Source: an uncultured Roseiflexus sp. (lineage in GTDB: Bacteria > Chloroflexota > Chloroflexia > Chloroflexales > Roseiflexaceae). Taken from it: a stretch of DNA of 47,330 nucleotides. The notes under the pieces are model-generated. The model saw only the letters and a list, made by a program, of their open reading frames with translations, searched no databases and was not told where the DNA came from. Below, in pieces: positions 34,775 to 43,433 of this stretch. Location: positions 1 to 47,330 of the forward strand of contig CALGYB010000162.1 of assembly GCA_937935075.1 (NCBI GenBank). Reading direction: 5' to 3'. The translations under genes were made by a program, and so were the position numbers. Numbering within the stretch: the stretch's first letter is position 1; the number at the start of each line of letters is the position of its first letter.

Positions 34775-36268
34775 ATGCGGTATCTGATCAAAAATGGTTC
34801 GATCATCGACCCGGCGCGGCGTGTCGCCACGATTGGCAATGTGCTGGTTGAGGATGGCAAAGTCGTTCAGGTCATCGACCTTGCCGACCTCACCCTGGCG
34901 CCAGAGCCGCTTAATGAACACACCGAGGTTATCAATGCACGCGGCGCGGTAATCGCTCCTGGATTCCTCGACCTGCACGCCCACGTGCGTGAACCGGGCG
35001 ATGAACACAAGGAAACGATCGAAACCGCCGCCAAAGCGGCAGCGGCGGGCGGATTCACAACGTTGTGCGTCATGCCGGACACGCATCCGGCAATCGACTG
35101 CGCCGCCGTTGCGCGCCAGGTGCGCGACATTGCCCGGCGCCGCGCACTGGTGCGTATCGAGCCGATTGGCGCGATCACACTTGGACGCGCCGGTCAGACG
35201 CTTACCGAAATGGCTGAACTGGTCGAATCGGGATGTGTCGGTTTCTCCGACGAAGGCAACACCGTGGCGGATGCGGCAGTGATGCGCAATGCGCTGGCAT
35301 ATGCGGCGATGCTCGATGTGCCGATCATGGCGCATTGCGAAGATACACGCCTGACTCGCGGCTGGGGCATGCACGATGGCGCGGTCAGCATTCGCCTGGG
35401 GTTGCCAGGGTACCCGGCTGCCGCAGAAGAAGTCATTGTTGCGCGCGACATCGCACTGGCTGAAATGACCGGCGCGCATCTGCATATCTGCCATGTCAGC
35501 ACTGCCGGGAGCGTGGCGCTCATTCGCGCCGCCAAAGCGCGCGGCGTGCGGGTGACCGCCGAAGTGACGCCGCATCACCTGACGCTCACCGATCAGTGGG
35601 TGCTCGGCAATCTCGCAGCAGTGCGTGTCGAAGGAAAATCACTTCACCGCAGCGGACGTGATCGCGCCGAAATCAATGATGAAGGACTCGATCTCCCATC
35701 CCGCCTCAAGCCGACCCTTCTGCCGCCCTACCATCCATCAACCCGCGTTCGTCCGCCGCTGCGCACGGAGCAGGATGTCGAGGCGCTGATCGAAGGATTG
35801 CGCGACGGCACGATCGATGCCATCGCTTCCGATCACGAACCGCAGAGCGCCATCGATAAAGAGTGCGAGTATCGCCTGGCAGCGCCGGGAATCAGCAGCC
35901 TCGAAACGGCGCTGGGACTGGCGCTCACCCTTGTCCATCGCGGCAAGCTCGACCTGGTCGATCTGGTCGCCAAGTTCACCGAAGGCCCGGCAACGGTGCT
36001 GGGTCGTGCACCGGCTACCCTGCGCCCCGGTTCACCCGCCGATATTGTCATTTTCAACCCGGACTCGCTGTGGACGGTCGATCCGACAAAGTTCTTCTCG
36101 AAGGGACGCAATACGCCGCTTGCCGGACAGCAGCTCAAGGGGCAGGTGATGCTGACGATGTGCCGGGGGCAGATTGTCTTCCGCCGCGGCAACTTCGGCG
36201 TCGGCACGGGCGCATTGCAGCAGGCGTCGCGGCTGGAAGGCATTCTCGGCAGCGAAAACGAGGAATAA
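34775..36268 (+). CDS. pyrC: Dihydroorotase
   Basis: A 497-aa zinc amidohydrolase that cyclises carbamoyl aspartate. Metal ligands are in DLHAHVREPG, with further HCEDT, HICHVST and IASDHEP motifs. It is about 60 residues longer than standard class I dihydroorotases. Much of the excess is an insert between the HHLTLTD strand and RPPLRTEQD (around residues 280-315, Arg/Asp/Leu-rich). ATG 34775 follows GAGAG; the in-frame ATG two codons upstream is less well placed. It follows pyrB by 11 bases and overlaps the next gene as TAATG. Confidence 0.94.
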   Translation: MRYLIKNGSIIDPARRVATIGNVLVEDGKVVQVIDLADLTLAPEPLNEHTEVINARGAVIAPGFLDLHAHVREPGDEHKETIETAAKAAAAGGFTTLCVMPDTHPAIDCAAVARQVRDIARRRALVRIEPIGAITLGRAGQTLTEMAELVESGCVGFSDEGNTVADAAVMRNALAYAAMLDVPIMAHCEDTRLTRGWGMHDGAVSIRLGLPGYPAAAEEVIVARDIALAEMTGAHLHICHVSTAGSVALIRAAKARGVRVTAEVTPHHLTLTDQWVLGNLAAVRVEGKSLHRSGRDRAEINDEGLDLPSRLKPTLLPPYHPSTRVRPPLRTEQDVEALIEGLRDGTIDAIASDHEPQSAIDKECEYRLAAPGISSLETALGLALTLVHRGKLDLVDLVAKFTEGPATVLGRAPATLRPGSPADIVIFNPDSLWTVDPTKFFSKGRNTPLAGQQLKGQVMLTMCRGQIVFRRGNFGVGTGALQQASRLEGILGSENEE

Positions 36269-37059
36269 TGGCACGTCAGCACACGGTTGAAATCGCCGAT
36301 CATCGCCAGGTGACGCCGCGTCTCCGCTGGCTGGCATTGCACGCCCCCGATCTCGCGCAGGATGTGCGTCCCGGTCATTCGCTGCTGGTGTGGTGCAACG
36401 ATCCTGGCGACCCCTATCGGTTGCTGCGCCGACCGCTCTTCGTGGCAGCGGCACGCCACGAACTGGGGCAGATTGCGCTCCTCTACGCGCCGGATGAGCC
36501 GGGTCTGGCGTGGCTGGCGCGGCGCATCCCCGGCGACTCGCTCAATGTGATCGGACTGTGCGGACGTGCTCTCCCGTTCGCCGATCGCCAGCATAATCTG
36601 CTGCTGATCGGCGCAGGCGCCGGGCTTGCGGCGTTGATCTTCGCTGCATGCGCCGCTCCACCCCATACCATAGTGACCCTGATCGCCATCGCCGGTGATC
36701 AGGAGGGGCTGCCGCCGCCTTTCCTGTTGCCCTCCGCAGTTGAGTACGAAACGATTGTGAGTGCAGACCTGACCACGGCGGTTGCCGGGGCGCTGCAACC
36801 GGCAACCGGACCTTCGCCGCTGGCGTGGGCTGATGCGGTGGTCGCAGCATTGCCGCGCGCGGCGCTGGCAACGCTTGTACAGGTTATTCGGGCAGTGCGT
36901 CTGCGCCATCTTCCCGGGTTTGCGCATGCGCTCATCGGCGCGCCGCCAGGATGCGGGTTCGGCGCGTGTGGCGTGTGCGCCATTCAATTGAGCAGCGGAG
37001 TGCGCCTGCCGTGCGTCGAGGGTCCGTGGTTCGATGTGCGCGAGGTGAGGGGTAGTTAA
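36268..37059 (+). CDS. pyrK: Dihydroorotate dehydrogenase electron-transfer subunit
   Basis: A 263-aa ferredoxin-reductase-like protein with FAD-binding barrel (RLLRRPLFVA near residue 51), a nucleotide-binding region (LLLIGAGAGLAAL) and a C-terminal [2Fe-2S] site with Cys229, Cys234, Cys237 and Cys249 (CGFGACGVC then LPCVEGPWF), matching PyrK. PyrK carries electrons from class 1B PyrD to NAD+. The start shares one base with the pyrC stop. Oddity: the only PyrD in the window is of class 2, which does not need PyrK. A dispersed repeat begins immediately at the stop codon. Confidence 0.88.
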   Translation: MARQHTVEIADHRQVTPRLRWLALHAPDLAQDVRPGHSLLVWCNDPGDPYRLLRRPLFVAAARHELGQIALLYAPDEPGLAWLARRIPGDSLNVIGLCGRALPFADRQHNLLLIGAGAGLAALIFAACAAPPHTIVTLIAIAGDQEGLPPPFLLPSAVEYETIVSADLTTAVAGALQPATGPSPLAWADAVVAALPRAALATLVQVIRAVRLRHLPGFAHALIGAPPGCGFGACGVCAIQLSSGVRLPCVEGPWFDVREVRGS

Positions 37060-37250
37060 TATGCGCGGTCATTCGTACCACACTGCCGGGGCGCTGCGGG
37101 CTAAAGCCCTCGCTGAGGCACGTGAAAGCCCCGCCGGGGCTGCTGATGCCACTGCGCAGTCATGCGTCCATGGCTGCTGGTGCGCGTTGTGGATCGTTGC
37201 GCCGTGAGAACCGGGCGCGCAAACATCTTGTCTGACTGATCGCAAGTTGA
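37060..37250 (+). repeat. Dispersed ~200-bp element, copy C (left flank of RM genes)
   Basis: Starts ATGCGCGGTCATT at the pyrK stop, has GCGGGCTAAAGCCC and AAAGCCCCGCCGGGGCT stems and GCGCAGTCATGCGTCC, and ends ACATCTTGTCTGACTGATCGCAAGTT. Its core resembles copy A. Same orientation as copy D on the other side of the restriction-modification genes. Confidence 0.8.
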
Positions 37251-37263
37251 AGAATGGCTGGCA

Positions 37264-37370
37264 TGACTTCACTGAAGCGAACCACGAAGGTCACAAAGGG
37301 ACACAAAGGAAATGCGCTTCCACCCTCGTGCGCTTCGTGTCCTTTGTGGTTAAGCCTTTTTGCAGTGGAC
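37264..37370. repeat. AACCACGAAGG palindromic repeat
   Basis: TGACTTCACTG, then AACCACGAAGGTCACAAAGG and, inverted, CTTCGTGTCCTTTGTGGTT (about 37334-37354). The same left part recurs at 45457-45510. It gives a spurious 41-codon extension upstream of the restriction gene. Confidence 0.75.
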
Positions 37371-37376
37371 TCTGGC

Positions 37377-38336
37377 ATGAAAATGCAAAGAATCAATGCC
37401 GATAAGCCTCATCGCTGGAAAGCAGACATTGCTGCCTCTGTTGATCGCTTCAATCAGTGGTTTATGGATTTTGCCCCCGACACATTTCGGTCTGCACGGG
37501 TTGAAACCACCGAACATGTCAGGAAGGCGCTTCTTGCGACCAGCAACCTGCGAGCCCTGAATGCAGCCACGCTGAAGGCAAACCCCGGCGTGCTCCCGAC
37601 CCTGCGCATGTGCACCGCACCGCCGCTTGCCGTCGACCGACTCGTCGGTTTGGCAGGTTCAAGCAAGAATCTCGTTGGACGAATGGAGAAAGGTAAGCTG
37701 CCAACCAAGATGGCGGCTACCGTCCTCGACACGGAGCTGACAAAGATCTGCAGCATTCTCTCACGACTCTTGGACCGGGACATTTTCCCATGGCTGGACA
37801 ATCGCAAGGGTCCAACAGATCATGAACGCGACCGGGCCTTAACGATCGTTGCCGACCGGCTTTGCAGCGCGGTAGCGAATCCCATTATCCGTAACGCTCA
37901 GGAGCAACGGCAGCTTGCCCTAATCGGCGACTATCTCGATCAGCTTGGTTATCGAAAACAATACCATCTATCAGACAAACCGCTTACGGATATGGAACCG
38001 GGGACGTATACCTTCCGTTTGAATGTGCCCGTCGGAAGGACGCGTAGGGTCAATATCCCGATCGATGTTGTCATCCAGCCCAAGAAACCGCGCAAGGACC
38101 GGCTGCCAATCTTTATCGAAGCCAAGTCAGCAGGTGATTTCACAAACACAAACAAGCGGCGCAAGGAAGAGGCCGCGAAGATTCATCAGCTACAGGCAAC
38201 CTACGGGGATACCGTGGTTTTCGTGCTATTCCTTTGCGGATATTTTGGCAGCGACTATCTCGGTTACGAAGCTGCGGAGGGGATCGACTGGGTGTGGGAG
38301 CACAGGATCGACGATTTGAAACAACTGGGGTTGTAG
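37377..38336 (+). CDS. XamI-like type II restriction endonuclease
   Basis: A 319-aa protein that I match to the XamI restriction endonuclease family, whose founding member cuts GTCGAC. Supporting segments are the N-terminal KPHRWKADIAASVDRFNQWF and, in the last third, a PD-(D/E)xK-type site: IPIDVVIQPKK followed by LPIFIEAKSAGD. It ends six bases before an N6-adenine methyltransferase gene, the normal pairing of a restriction-modification system. The frame is open from 37254, but the first 41 codons lie in a dispersed repeat, so I start at ATG 37377 (37383 also possible). Codon use is less GC-biased than in the pyr genes, suggesting acquisition. Confidence 0.72.
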   Translation: MKMQRINADKPHRWKADIAASVDRFNQWFMDFAPDTFRSARVETTEHVRKALLATSNLRALNAATLKANPGVLPTLRMCTAPPLAVDRLVGLAGSSKNLVGRMEKGKLPTKMAATVLDTELTKICSILSRLLDRDIFPWLDNRKGPTDHERDRALTIVADRLCSAVANPIIRNAQEQRQLALIGDYLDQLGYRKQYHLSDKPLTDMEPGTYTFRLNVPVGRTRRVNIPIDVVIQPKKPRKDRLPIFIEAKSAGDFTNTNKRRKEEAAKIHQLQATYGDTVVFVLFLCGYFGSDYLGYEAAEGIDWVWEHRIDDLKQLGL

Positions 38337-38341
38337 GATCG

Positions 38342-40003
38342 ATGCTGGCGAAACACGAGCATGCCGTTGAAGTGCGGCGACAAGCCATCCAAGCGGCGCT
38401 CGACTCAAGCAAGTCTGCTGCTGAGAGGAACCGTCTGGGCCAATTTGCGACTCCGTATGCCCTTGCAGTGGAGATTGCTCGCTATGTCGAATCTATTGCC
38501 GGCAATCGACTACGAGCGATTCGGTTTGCCGATCCTGCGATTGGCGCCGGTAGCTTTTACTCGGCTGCGCTTGAGGTGTTCGGCCTAGCGCGGATCGAAA
38601 GCGCTATTGGTGTGGAGATTGATACTGCGTTTTGCGATGCCGCTCGTGATTTGTGGGCATCGTTCGGTCTCGAGGTGGTGCAAGGCGATTTCACACGCCT
38701 CGTCGCCAGTTCGGGCTGGTCGGCGGCGCCAAATCTCATCCTGACAAATCCACCGTATGTGCGACATCACCACATCGATCGCAAGGAGAAGGAACGCCTG
38801 CAATCGCTGGCGTACCAGATGGCTGGCGTCAACGTCAACGGTCTTGCGGGCCTGTATGTCTACTTCTTGCTCCTCGCCACAACGTGGATGGAAGACGGCG
38901 GCTATGCGGCGTGGCTTGTGCCGTCAGAGTTTATGGACGTTAATTATGGTATTGCTCTGAAGCGATACCTTACGAATCGCGTCACGCTTATCCGAGTCCA
39001 CCGCTTTGATCCGCACGATCTCCAATTCAACGATGCACTGGTTTCTTCGGTTGTGCTCGTGTTCCAGAAAACTCCGCCTCACGCTGAGCATCGTGTTGAG
39101 TTTACCTTCGGAGGAGGCATGTTGAATCCGCTTGCAAGCGACTCGGTCACTCTGGAGCAGTTGCACGACTTGCGCAAGTGGACGGTATACCCGCGTCATA
39201 CGCGCAACGATAGACGAACGTCGAGCGCCGGTAACGATGTGGCGCTCGGCGATCTCTTTCGTATCCAACGAGGTATTGCGACAGGCAACAACAGGTTTTT
39301 TATCCTCGAACGCCGGGACGCTGAGCGGCGCGGTTTCCCAATGCACTGCCTTCGCCCCATCCTACCTGCTCCACGTTTTCTCAAAACGACTGTTATTGCG
39401 GCAGACCAGGACGGCTACCCATGCATCGAACCTCAACTGTGCGTCATCGACTGTGACCTGCCCGAGGCAGTCCTGCGAGTCCAACACCCGGACCTCTGGG
39501 AATACCTGCAAACCGCCGAGACGCTGGGCATTAAGAATGGCTACCTGATCGGCAAGCGCAACCCATGGTATCGACAGGAGCAACGTGATCCGGCGCCGTT
39601 CCTGTGTACGTATATGGGGCGCGGCACAGAAGAGAAGCGACCGTTTCGGTTCATCTGGAATCAGTCGAGCGCCATCGCAACGAATCTCTATCTCATGCTC
39701 TATCCAAAGGGCGGTTTAGCGTGGCTTTTGCGGGAACATCCTGAGTATTGCGCCGATGTGTTTGCGCTGCTTGAGCAGGTGACCGGCCACGAACTTCGTG
39801 GCGAGGGGCGCACCTACGGGGGTGGCCTTCATAAGATTGAACCGAGCGAACTTGCCCGTATTTCTGCGTCGGCGTTTACTGACAAATGGCCCGAGATCAG
39901 AAGCGCAGTGTATCGCCAGTGGGGGTTGTTTGATGGAGTGTCCCGTGCATCGGACATCGAACAGCCGGTTCCGTCGGACGGGTTGCACGCGGCCCGCCGC
40001 TGA
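38342..40003 (+). CDS. N6-adenine DNA methyltransferase (TaqI/Eco57I-like)
   Basis: A 553-aa class gamma-like DNA methyltransferase. Motif X GQFATP lies at 33-38, motif I DPAIGAGSF at 64-72, and the catalytic NPPY at 136-139 (LTNPPYVRHHH), placing it with adenine-N6 enzymes. A C-terminal half of some 300 residues should hold the target-recognition domain. It would protect host DNA against the endonuclease encoded just upstream. TAGGA precedes ATG 38342 and the genes are probably co-transcribed. The start inside the endonuclease frame is rejected because it lacks motif-bearing sequence. The recognition sequence cannot be read from the protein. Confidence 0.88.
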   Translation: MLAKHEHAVEVRRQAIQAALDSSKSAAERNRLGQFATPYALAVEIARYVESIAGNRLRAIRFADPAIGAGSFYSAALEVFGLARIESAIGVEIDTAFCDAARDLWASFGLEVVQGDFTRLVASSGWSAAPNLILTNPPYVRHHHIDRKEKERLQSLAYQMAGVNVNGLAGLYVYFLLLATTWMEDGGYAAWLVPSEFMDVNYGIALKRYLTNRVTLIRVHRFDPHDLQFNDALVSSVVLVFQKTPPHAEHRVEFTFGGGMLNPLASDSVTLEQLHDLRKWTVYPRHTRNDRRTSSAGNDVALGDLFRIQRGIATGNNRFFILERRDAERRGFPMHCLRPILPAPRFLKTTVIAADQDGYPCIEPQLCVIDCDLPEAVLRVQHPDLWEYLQTAETLGIKNGYLIGKRNPWYRQEQRDPAPFLCTYMGRGTEEKRPFRFIWNQSSAIATNLYLMLYPKGGLAWLLREHPEYCADVFALLEQVTGHELRGEGRTYGGGLHKIEPSELARISASAFTDKWPEIRSAVYRQWGLFDGVSRASDIEQPVPSDGLHAARR

Positions 40004-40053
40004 ACCAGAGCGCGAGGTCACCCTAGTACGCTCGTTGTGCCGTATAATGTCAT

Positions 40054-40271
40054 ACTAATACGCGGTCATCTGAACAATAATGGTTTCTGAGCACATCATC
40101 CGGTCTCGCCCGATGCAGCCCGCGCAGGCGGGCTTGGCGCCCGTAGCCCGCGGCTTCAGCCGCCGGGCGGGCTGGGGTTGCGCATGCCAACTGCGGTCCA
40201 CGACACGCCTGCCGGCGCGCCTTGCGAACCAAACCCTCGAACATCTTGTCGGATTGACCGCACGTTCGTAT
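40054..40271 (+). repeat. Dispersed ~200-bp element, copy D (right flank of RM genes)
   Basis: The most complete copy: ACTAATACGCGGTCA at the left, AATAATGGTTTCTGAG, GCCCGCGCAGGCGGGC and GCGGCTTCAGCCGC stems, and CTTGTCGGATTGACCGCACGTTCGTAT at the right. The core resembles copies B and E. Same direction as copy C. Confidence 0.82.
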
Positions 40272-40319
40272 CAGCATCCATGACGCGGCGCTTCCGGGAA
40301 CCCGTCTTTGCCGGAGACT

Positions 40320-41405
40320 ATGACTCTGCTCTACCATCTCCTCCGCCCGCTCCTGTTCCGGCTCGATGCCGAACGCGCGCACGATGCGGTGACGGCGATG
40401 TTCCGCGCTGCGAGTCGGATGCCGCTGCTGCCCCGGCTGATCGGCGCGCTCTATGCTTACGACGATCCCAAACTGGCGGTTGAATGGGCGGGGTTGCGTT
40501 TCGCGCATCCGCTTGGCGTCGCGGCAGGATTCGACAAACGCGCCGATCTGGTCGATGCGCTGGCACTGCTCGGTTTCAGCCATGTGGAAGTCGGCACCGT
40601 CACACCGCGCCCGCAGCCGGGCAATCCGCGTCCGCGCCTCTTCCGCCTGCCGGAAGACACGGCGCTGATCAACCGCCTCGGCTTCAACAGCCCTGGAATG
40701 GTCGCTGTGGCTCAGGGGCTGCGCGCACGCCGGTCGCGCAATGTGATCGTCGGTGTCAATATCGGCAAAAACCGCGATACGCCGCTGGAGCGCGCGGTCG
40801 AAGACTACGCAGCGACCTTCGTGGCGCTGGCGCCGCTCGCCGACTATGTGGCGGTCAATATTTCATCGCCGAATACGCCGGGGTTACGTCGCCTCCACGA
40901 ACGCGCAGCGCTCGAGGATCTGCTGCGCGAACTGATGCGCCTCAACCGTAACCTGCCGCATCCGCGCCCAATTGCGCTGAAGGTCTCGCCGGACGAAACC
41001 CCGGAGCAGATCGAAGCAGTGGTACGCGCCGGGTGCGAGGCGGGCGTGGCGGCTTTCATCGCAACCAACACCACCCTCGTGCGCGAAGGATTGCACAGCC
41101 CGCTGGCGAGCGAAACCGGCGGGCTGAGCGGACGTCCACTGGCGCCGCGCGCGCGCCAGGTCATCGGCGCCATCTACCGCCTGACCCGCGGTGCGCCGCC
41201 GGTGATCGGCGTCGGCGGCATTCTGACTGCCGAAGATGCCTATTTGCACATTCGCGCAGGAGCGCGCCTTGTCCAGCTCTACACCGGCATGGTGTACGCT
41301 GGGCCCGCCATTGCCCGTGACATCAAGCGTGGTCTGGCGCACCTGCTGCACCGCGACGGGTTTGCAAGCGCGGCAGAGGCAACGGGGGCTAATGCCGCCT
41401 CGTAA
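40320..41405 (+). CDS. pyrD: Dihydroorotate dehydrogenase, class 2 (quinone)
   Basis: A 361-aa FMN enzyme that oxidises dihydroorotate to orotate. The N-terminal LLYHLLRPLLFRLDAERAHD is the membrane-associating helix pair of class 2 enzymes, which pass electrons to quinone. AAGFDKRADLV and VEVGTVTPRPQPGNPRPRLF are class 2 hallmarks, and the NISSPNTPGLR loop carries the catalytic Ser used by class 2 in place of Cys of class 1. ATG 40320 follows GGAG. It is cut off from the pyr operon by the restriction-modification island and two repeats. A short Ala-rich tail follows the last helix. Confidence 0.94.
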   Translation: MTLLYHLLRPLLFRLDAERAHDAVTAMFRAASRMPLLPRLIGALYAYDDPKLAVEWAGLRFAHPLGVAAGFDKRADLVDALALLGFSHVEVGTVTPRPQPGNPRPRLFRLPEDTALINRLGFNSPGMVAVAQGLRARRSRNVIVGVNIGKNRDTPLERAVEDYAATFVALAPLADYVAVNISSPNTPGLRRLHERAALEDLLRELMRLNRNLPHPRPIALKVSPDETPEQIEAVVRAGCEAGVAAFIATNTTLVREGLHSPLASETGGLSGRPLAPRARQVIGAIYRLTRGAPPVIGVGGILTAEDAYLHIRAGARLVQLYTGMVYAGPAIARDIKRGLAHLLHRDGFASAAEATGANAAS

Positions 41406-41500
41406 GGCGGGTCTCAGACCCGTCCCCACCGCCCCCCTAAGCGCCTTCCCGCCCTGCGGGCTGAGCGTCACCTGCGGGTGGGTCTGAGACCCACCCTCAA
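41404..41500. repeat. Palindromic GGGTCTCAGACCC pair after pyrD
   Basis: GGCGGGTCTCAGACCCGTCC and GGGTGGGTCTGAGACCCACCC flank GCCCTGCGGGC. It sits between the convergent pyrD and DUF4058 genes, so a bidirectional terminator role is plausible. Confidence 0.75.
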
Positions 41501-41526
41501 TGATGGCGCTATTGAGCAGGTTGGTG

Positions 41527-42315
41527 TCAAGCGCCCCGGACTCCGTGCGAACGCAGCAGTGTCTCAACCCATGCTGCATCCTCGTCGCTCAACGGTTGTT
41601 CTGGCGGCTGGCGGTAATCGATCAGCAGATCGCAACCCAACAGGTCGTAGGTGGCATCGAATGCCGCCTGTAGCGCCAGCGGCAGGTCATCGTCGCCTGC
41701 AAGCAGCGGGATGGGCACGATCGGCAGTCTATCGCGCAGCGTCAGGGGCCAGACATCGACGAGCGGGCGTTTTTCCGCCCGGCTGAGCACCACGAAGTAG
41801 TGCGCTGGAGGCAGCGGTTGCTGCATCGGCACACGCTCACCGCCGCGCAACAGGTCGATTTCGATCAGATGCGCGCTACTCAACAATAATCGTCGTCGTT
41901 TTGCCAGATATTCAGCGCGCCCTTCGCCGCGCTCATTTGTTGACGATACTATTTCGATTGCCGTGACCAGACGACGTTGCGCAACATCACGGATTTCGAT
42001 GCTTACATGCGGCACGGCTTGCGGCACAACCGTCGCCATCTGGAGCGGCGGCGCCAGTACAGGTGACGCTCCGCCCGTTGTCGACTCTGGCGGCAGCGAC
42101 GATGAGACGACGCTGACATCCGGGTAGAGCGACGCAGTTGTCACTGCAACGTCGGTCACTTCTTCAAAAACCACCCGCTCGACCGGCAACGCCAGGTAGC
42201 GCGGACGCAGTTGAGGGGCGATCTGACGCACAATTTCGATTGCGAACGTAGCATGGAACGCGGTCCAGAGCGAACCTTCGAGATATGGGTCCATTCCTGG
42301 AAACGGCGATGGCAT
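41527..42315 (-). CDS. DUF4058 family protein
   Basis: A 262-aa protein with the signature opening of DUF4058 (PSPFPGMDPYLEGSLWTAFH). A central segment, VTAIEIVSSTNERGEGRAEYLAKRRRLL then HLIEIDLLRGGERVP, resembles PD-(D/E)xK nuclease-like cores seen in this uncharacterised family. Such genes are abundant in Chloroflexota, cyanobacteria and planctomycetes, often in several copies; function unknown. I start at ATG 42315 because AAGGATGAG lies upstream. The OSBS-like gene ends five bases before it, so they share a transcript. The middle contains a Ser/Pro/Thr-rich loop (about residues 75-95) that may be disordered. Confidence 0.82.
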   Translation of the reverse strand: MPSPFPGMDPYLEGSLWTAFHATFAIEIVRQIAPQLRPRYLALPVERVVFEEVTDVAVTTASLYPDVSVVSSSLPPESTTGGASPVLAPPLQMATVVPQAVPHVSIEIRDVAQRRLVTAIEIVSSTNERGEGRAEYLAKRRRLLLSSAHLIEIDLLRGGERVPMQQPLPPAHYFVVLSRAEKRPLVDVWPLTLRDRLPIVPIPLLAGDDDLPLALQAAFDATYDLLGCDLLIDYRQPPEQPLSDEDAAWVETLLRSHGVRGA

Positions 42316-42320
42316 TGGTC

Positions 42321-43433
42321 TCATCCTTCCCCGATGGTCGCCTCACGCACCTGTACCTCACGCAGGCGCTCCGGCAACACGGCCACGCCTGTGCCCGGCG
42401 CGTCGGGCACGGTAATGGTCGAGTCATCGTTCAGCACGAAATCGGGCGCAGCGATGTCGTGCCGGTAGTAGCGCGCCGACGCTGAGATGTCGCCGGGGAG
42501 GGTGAAGTTGGGGAGCGCCGCCAGCGCCAGGTTCACCGCGCGCCCAACATTCGTTTCCAGCATACCGCCGCACCAGACCGGTACGCCCCGTTCGGCGCAC
42601 AGGTCGTGAATCTGACGCGCAGCGGTCAGCCCGCCGACCCGCCCGATTTTGATATTGATCACCCGGCAGGCGTCGATGTCGAGCGCCCAACGCGCGTGCT
42701 CCGGCGAGTGAATGCTTTCGTCCAGGCAGATAGGGGTGCGGATCTGCGCCTGCAACCGCGCATGGTCTACAATATCGTCGTGGTGAAGCGGCTGCTCGAT
42801 AAGCAGCAAGTTCATGGCATCCAGTTCACGGAAGATCGATGCATCGTTCAGAGTGTAGGCTGAGTTGGCATCCACCTGCAACGCAATGTCGGGCCAGCGT
42901 TCGCGCACGGCGCGTGCCACGGCAACATCCCATCCCGGCTTGATCTTCAGTTTGATGCGCGCGTACCCCGCAGCGACAAACCGCTCAATGCTCGCCAGTT
43001 GCGCTTCGAGCGTCGGTTCGATGCCGACGCTCACGCCAACTGCCACACGATCGCGGGTGGCGCCGATGAGCCGCGCCAGTGAGACGCCCCGCGCCTGTGC
43101 GTAGAGATCCCAGAATGCGGCTTCAACGGCGGCGCGCGCCATCGGATGCCCGCGCACCGGCGCGAAGCGTGCCGCGATTTCCCCCGGCTCGTCGATCTCC
43201 TGCCCCACGATTATGGGCGCCAGAAATTCGCTGATGATGTGCCAGGCCGTCCCGATCGTTTCATACGCATACCAGGGACCCGCGCCGGCGACGCATTCAC
43301 CCCAGCCGGTCAACCCGTCGGCGCGCATCTCGACCAGAATGCAGGGACGGTGCGTCTCGCGCCCAAAACTTGTCTCGAAGGGCGTGACCAGCGGCATGTC
43401 GATATGGTGCAGAGTGATTGTCTCGATCTTCAT
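42321..43433 (-). CDS. o-Succinylbenzoate synthase / N-succinylamino-acid racemase family
   Basis: A 370-aa enolase-superfamily enzyme. The KxK site is at Lys163/Lys165 (IKLKIKPGW), metal ligands are Asp188 (DANSAY), Glu213 (EQPL) and Asp238 (CLDES), and the opposite base is Lys262 (INIKIGRVGG). This pattern fits the MenC (OSBS) and N-succinylamino-acid racemase (NSAR) subgroup. OSBS acts in menaquinone synthesis; NSAR works in D-amino-acid conversion. Its ATG overlaps the stop of the GNAT gene, and no other men gene is near, which favours NSAR or a dual function. The N-terminal 13 codons of the longer frame are not needed. Confidence 0.85.
   Translation of the reverse strand: MKIETITLHHIDMPLVTPFETSFGRETHRPCILVEMRADGLTGWGECVAGAGPWYAYETIGTAWHIISEFLAPIIVGQEIDEPGEIAARFAPVRGHPMARAAVEAAFWDLYAQARGVSLARLIGATRDRVAVGVSVGIEPTLEAQLASIERFVAAGYARIKLKIKPGWDVAVARAVRERWPDIALQVDANSAYTLNDASIFRELDAMNLLLIEQPLHHDDIVDHARLQAQIRTPICLDESIHSPEHARWALDIDACRVINIKIGRVGGLTAARQIHDLCAERGVPVWCGGMLETNVGRAVNLALAALPNFTLPGDISASARYYRHDIAAPDFVLNDDSTITVPDAPGTGVAVLPERLREVQVREATIGEG

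Noticed and set aside
37254-37376. 41-codon N-terminal extension of the restriction enzyme
   Set aside because: It lies in the AACCACGAAGG dispersed repeat, and the conserved protein pattern starts after ATG 37377.
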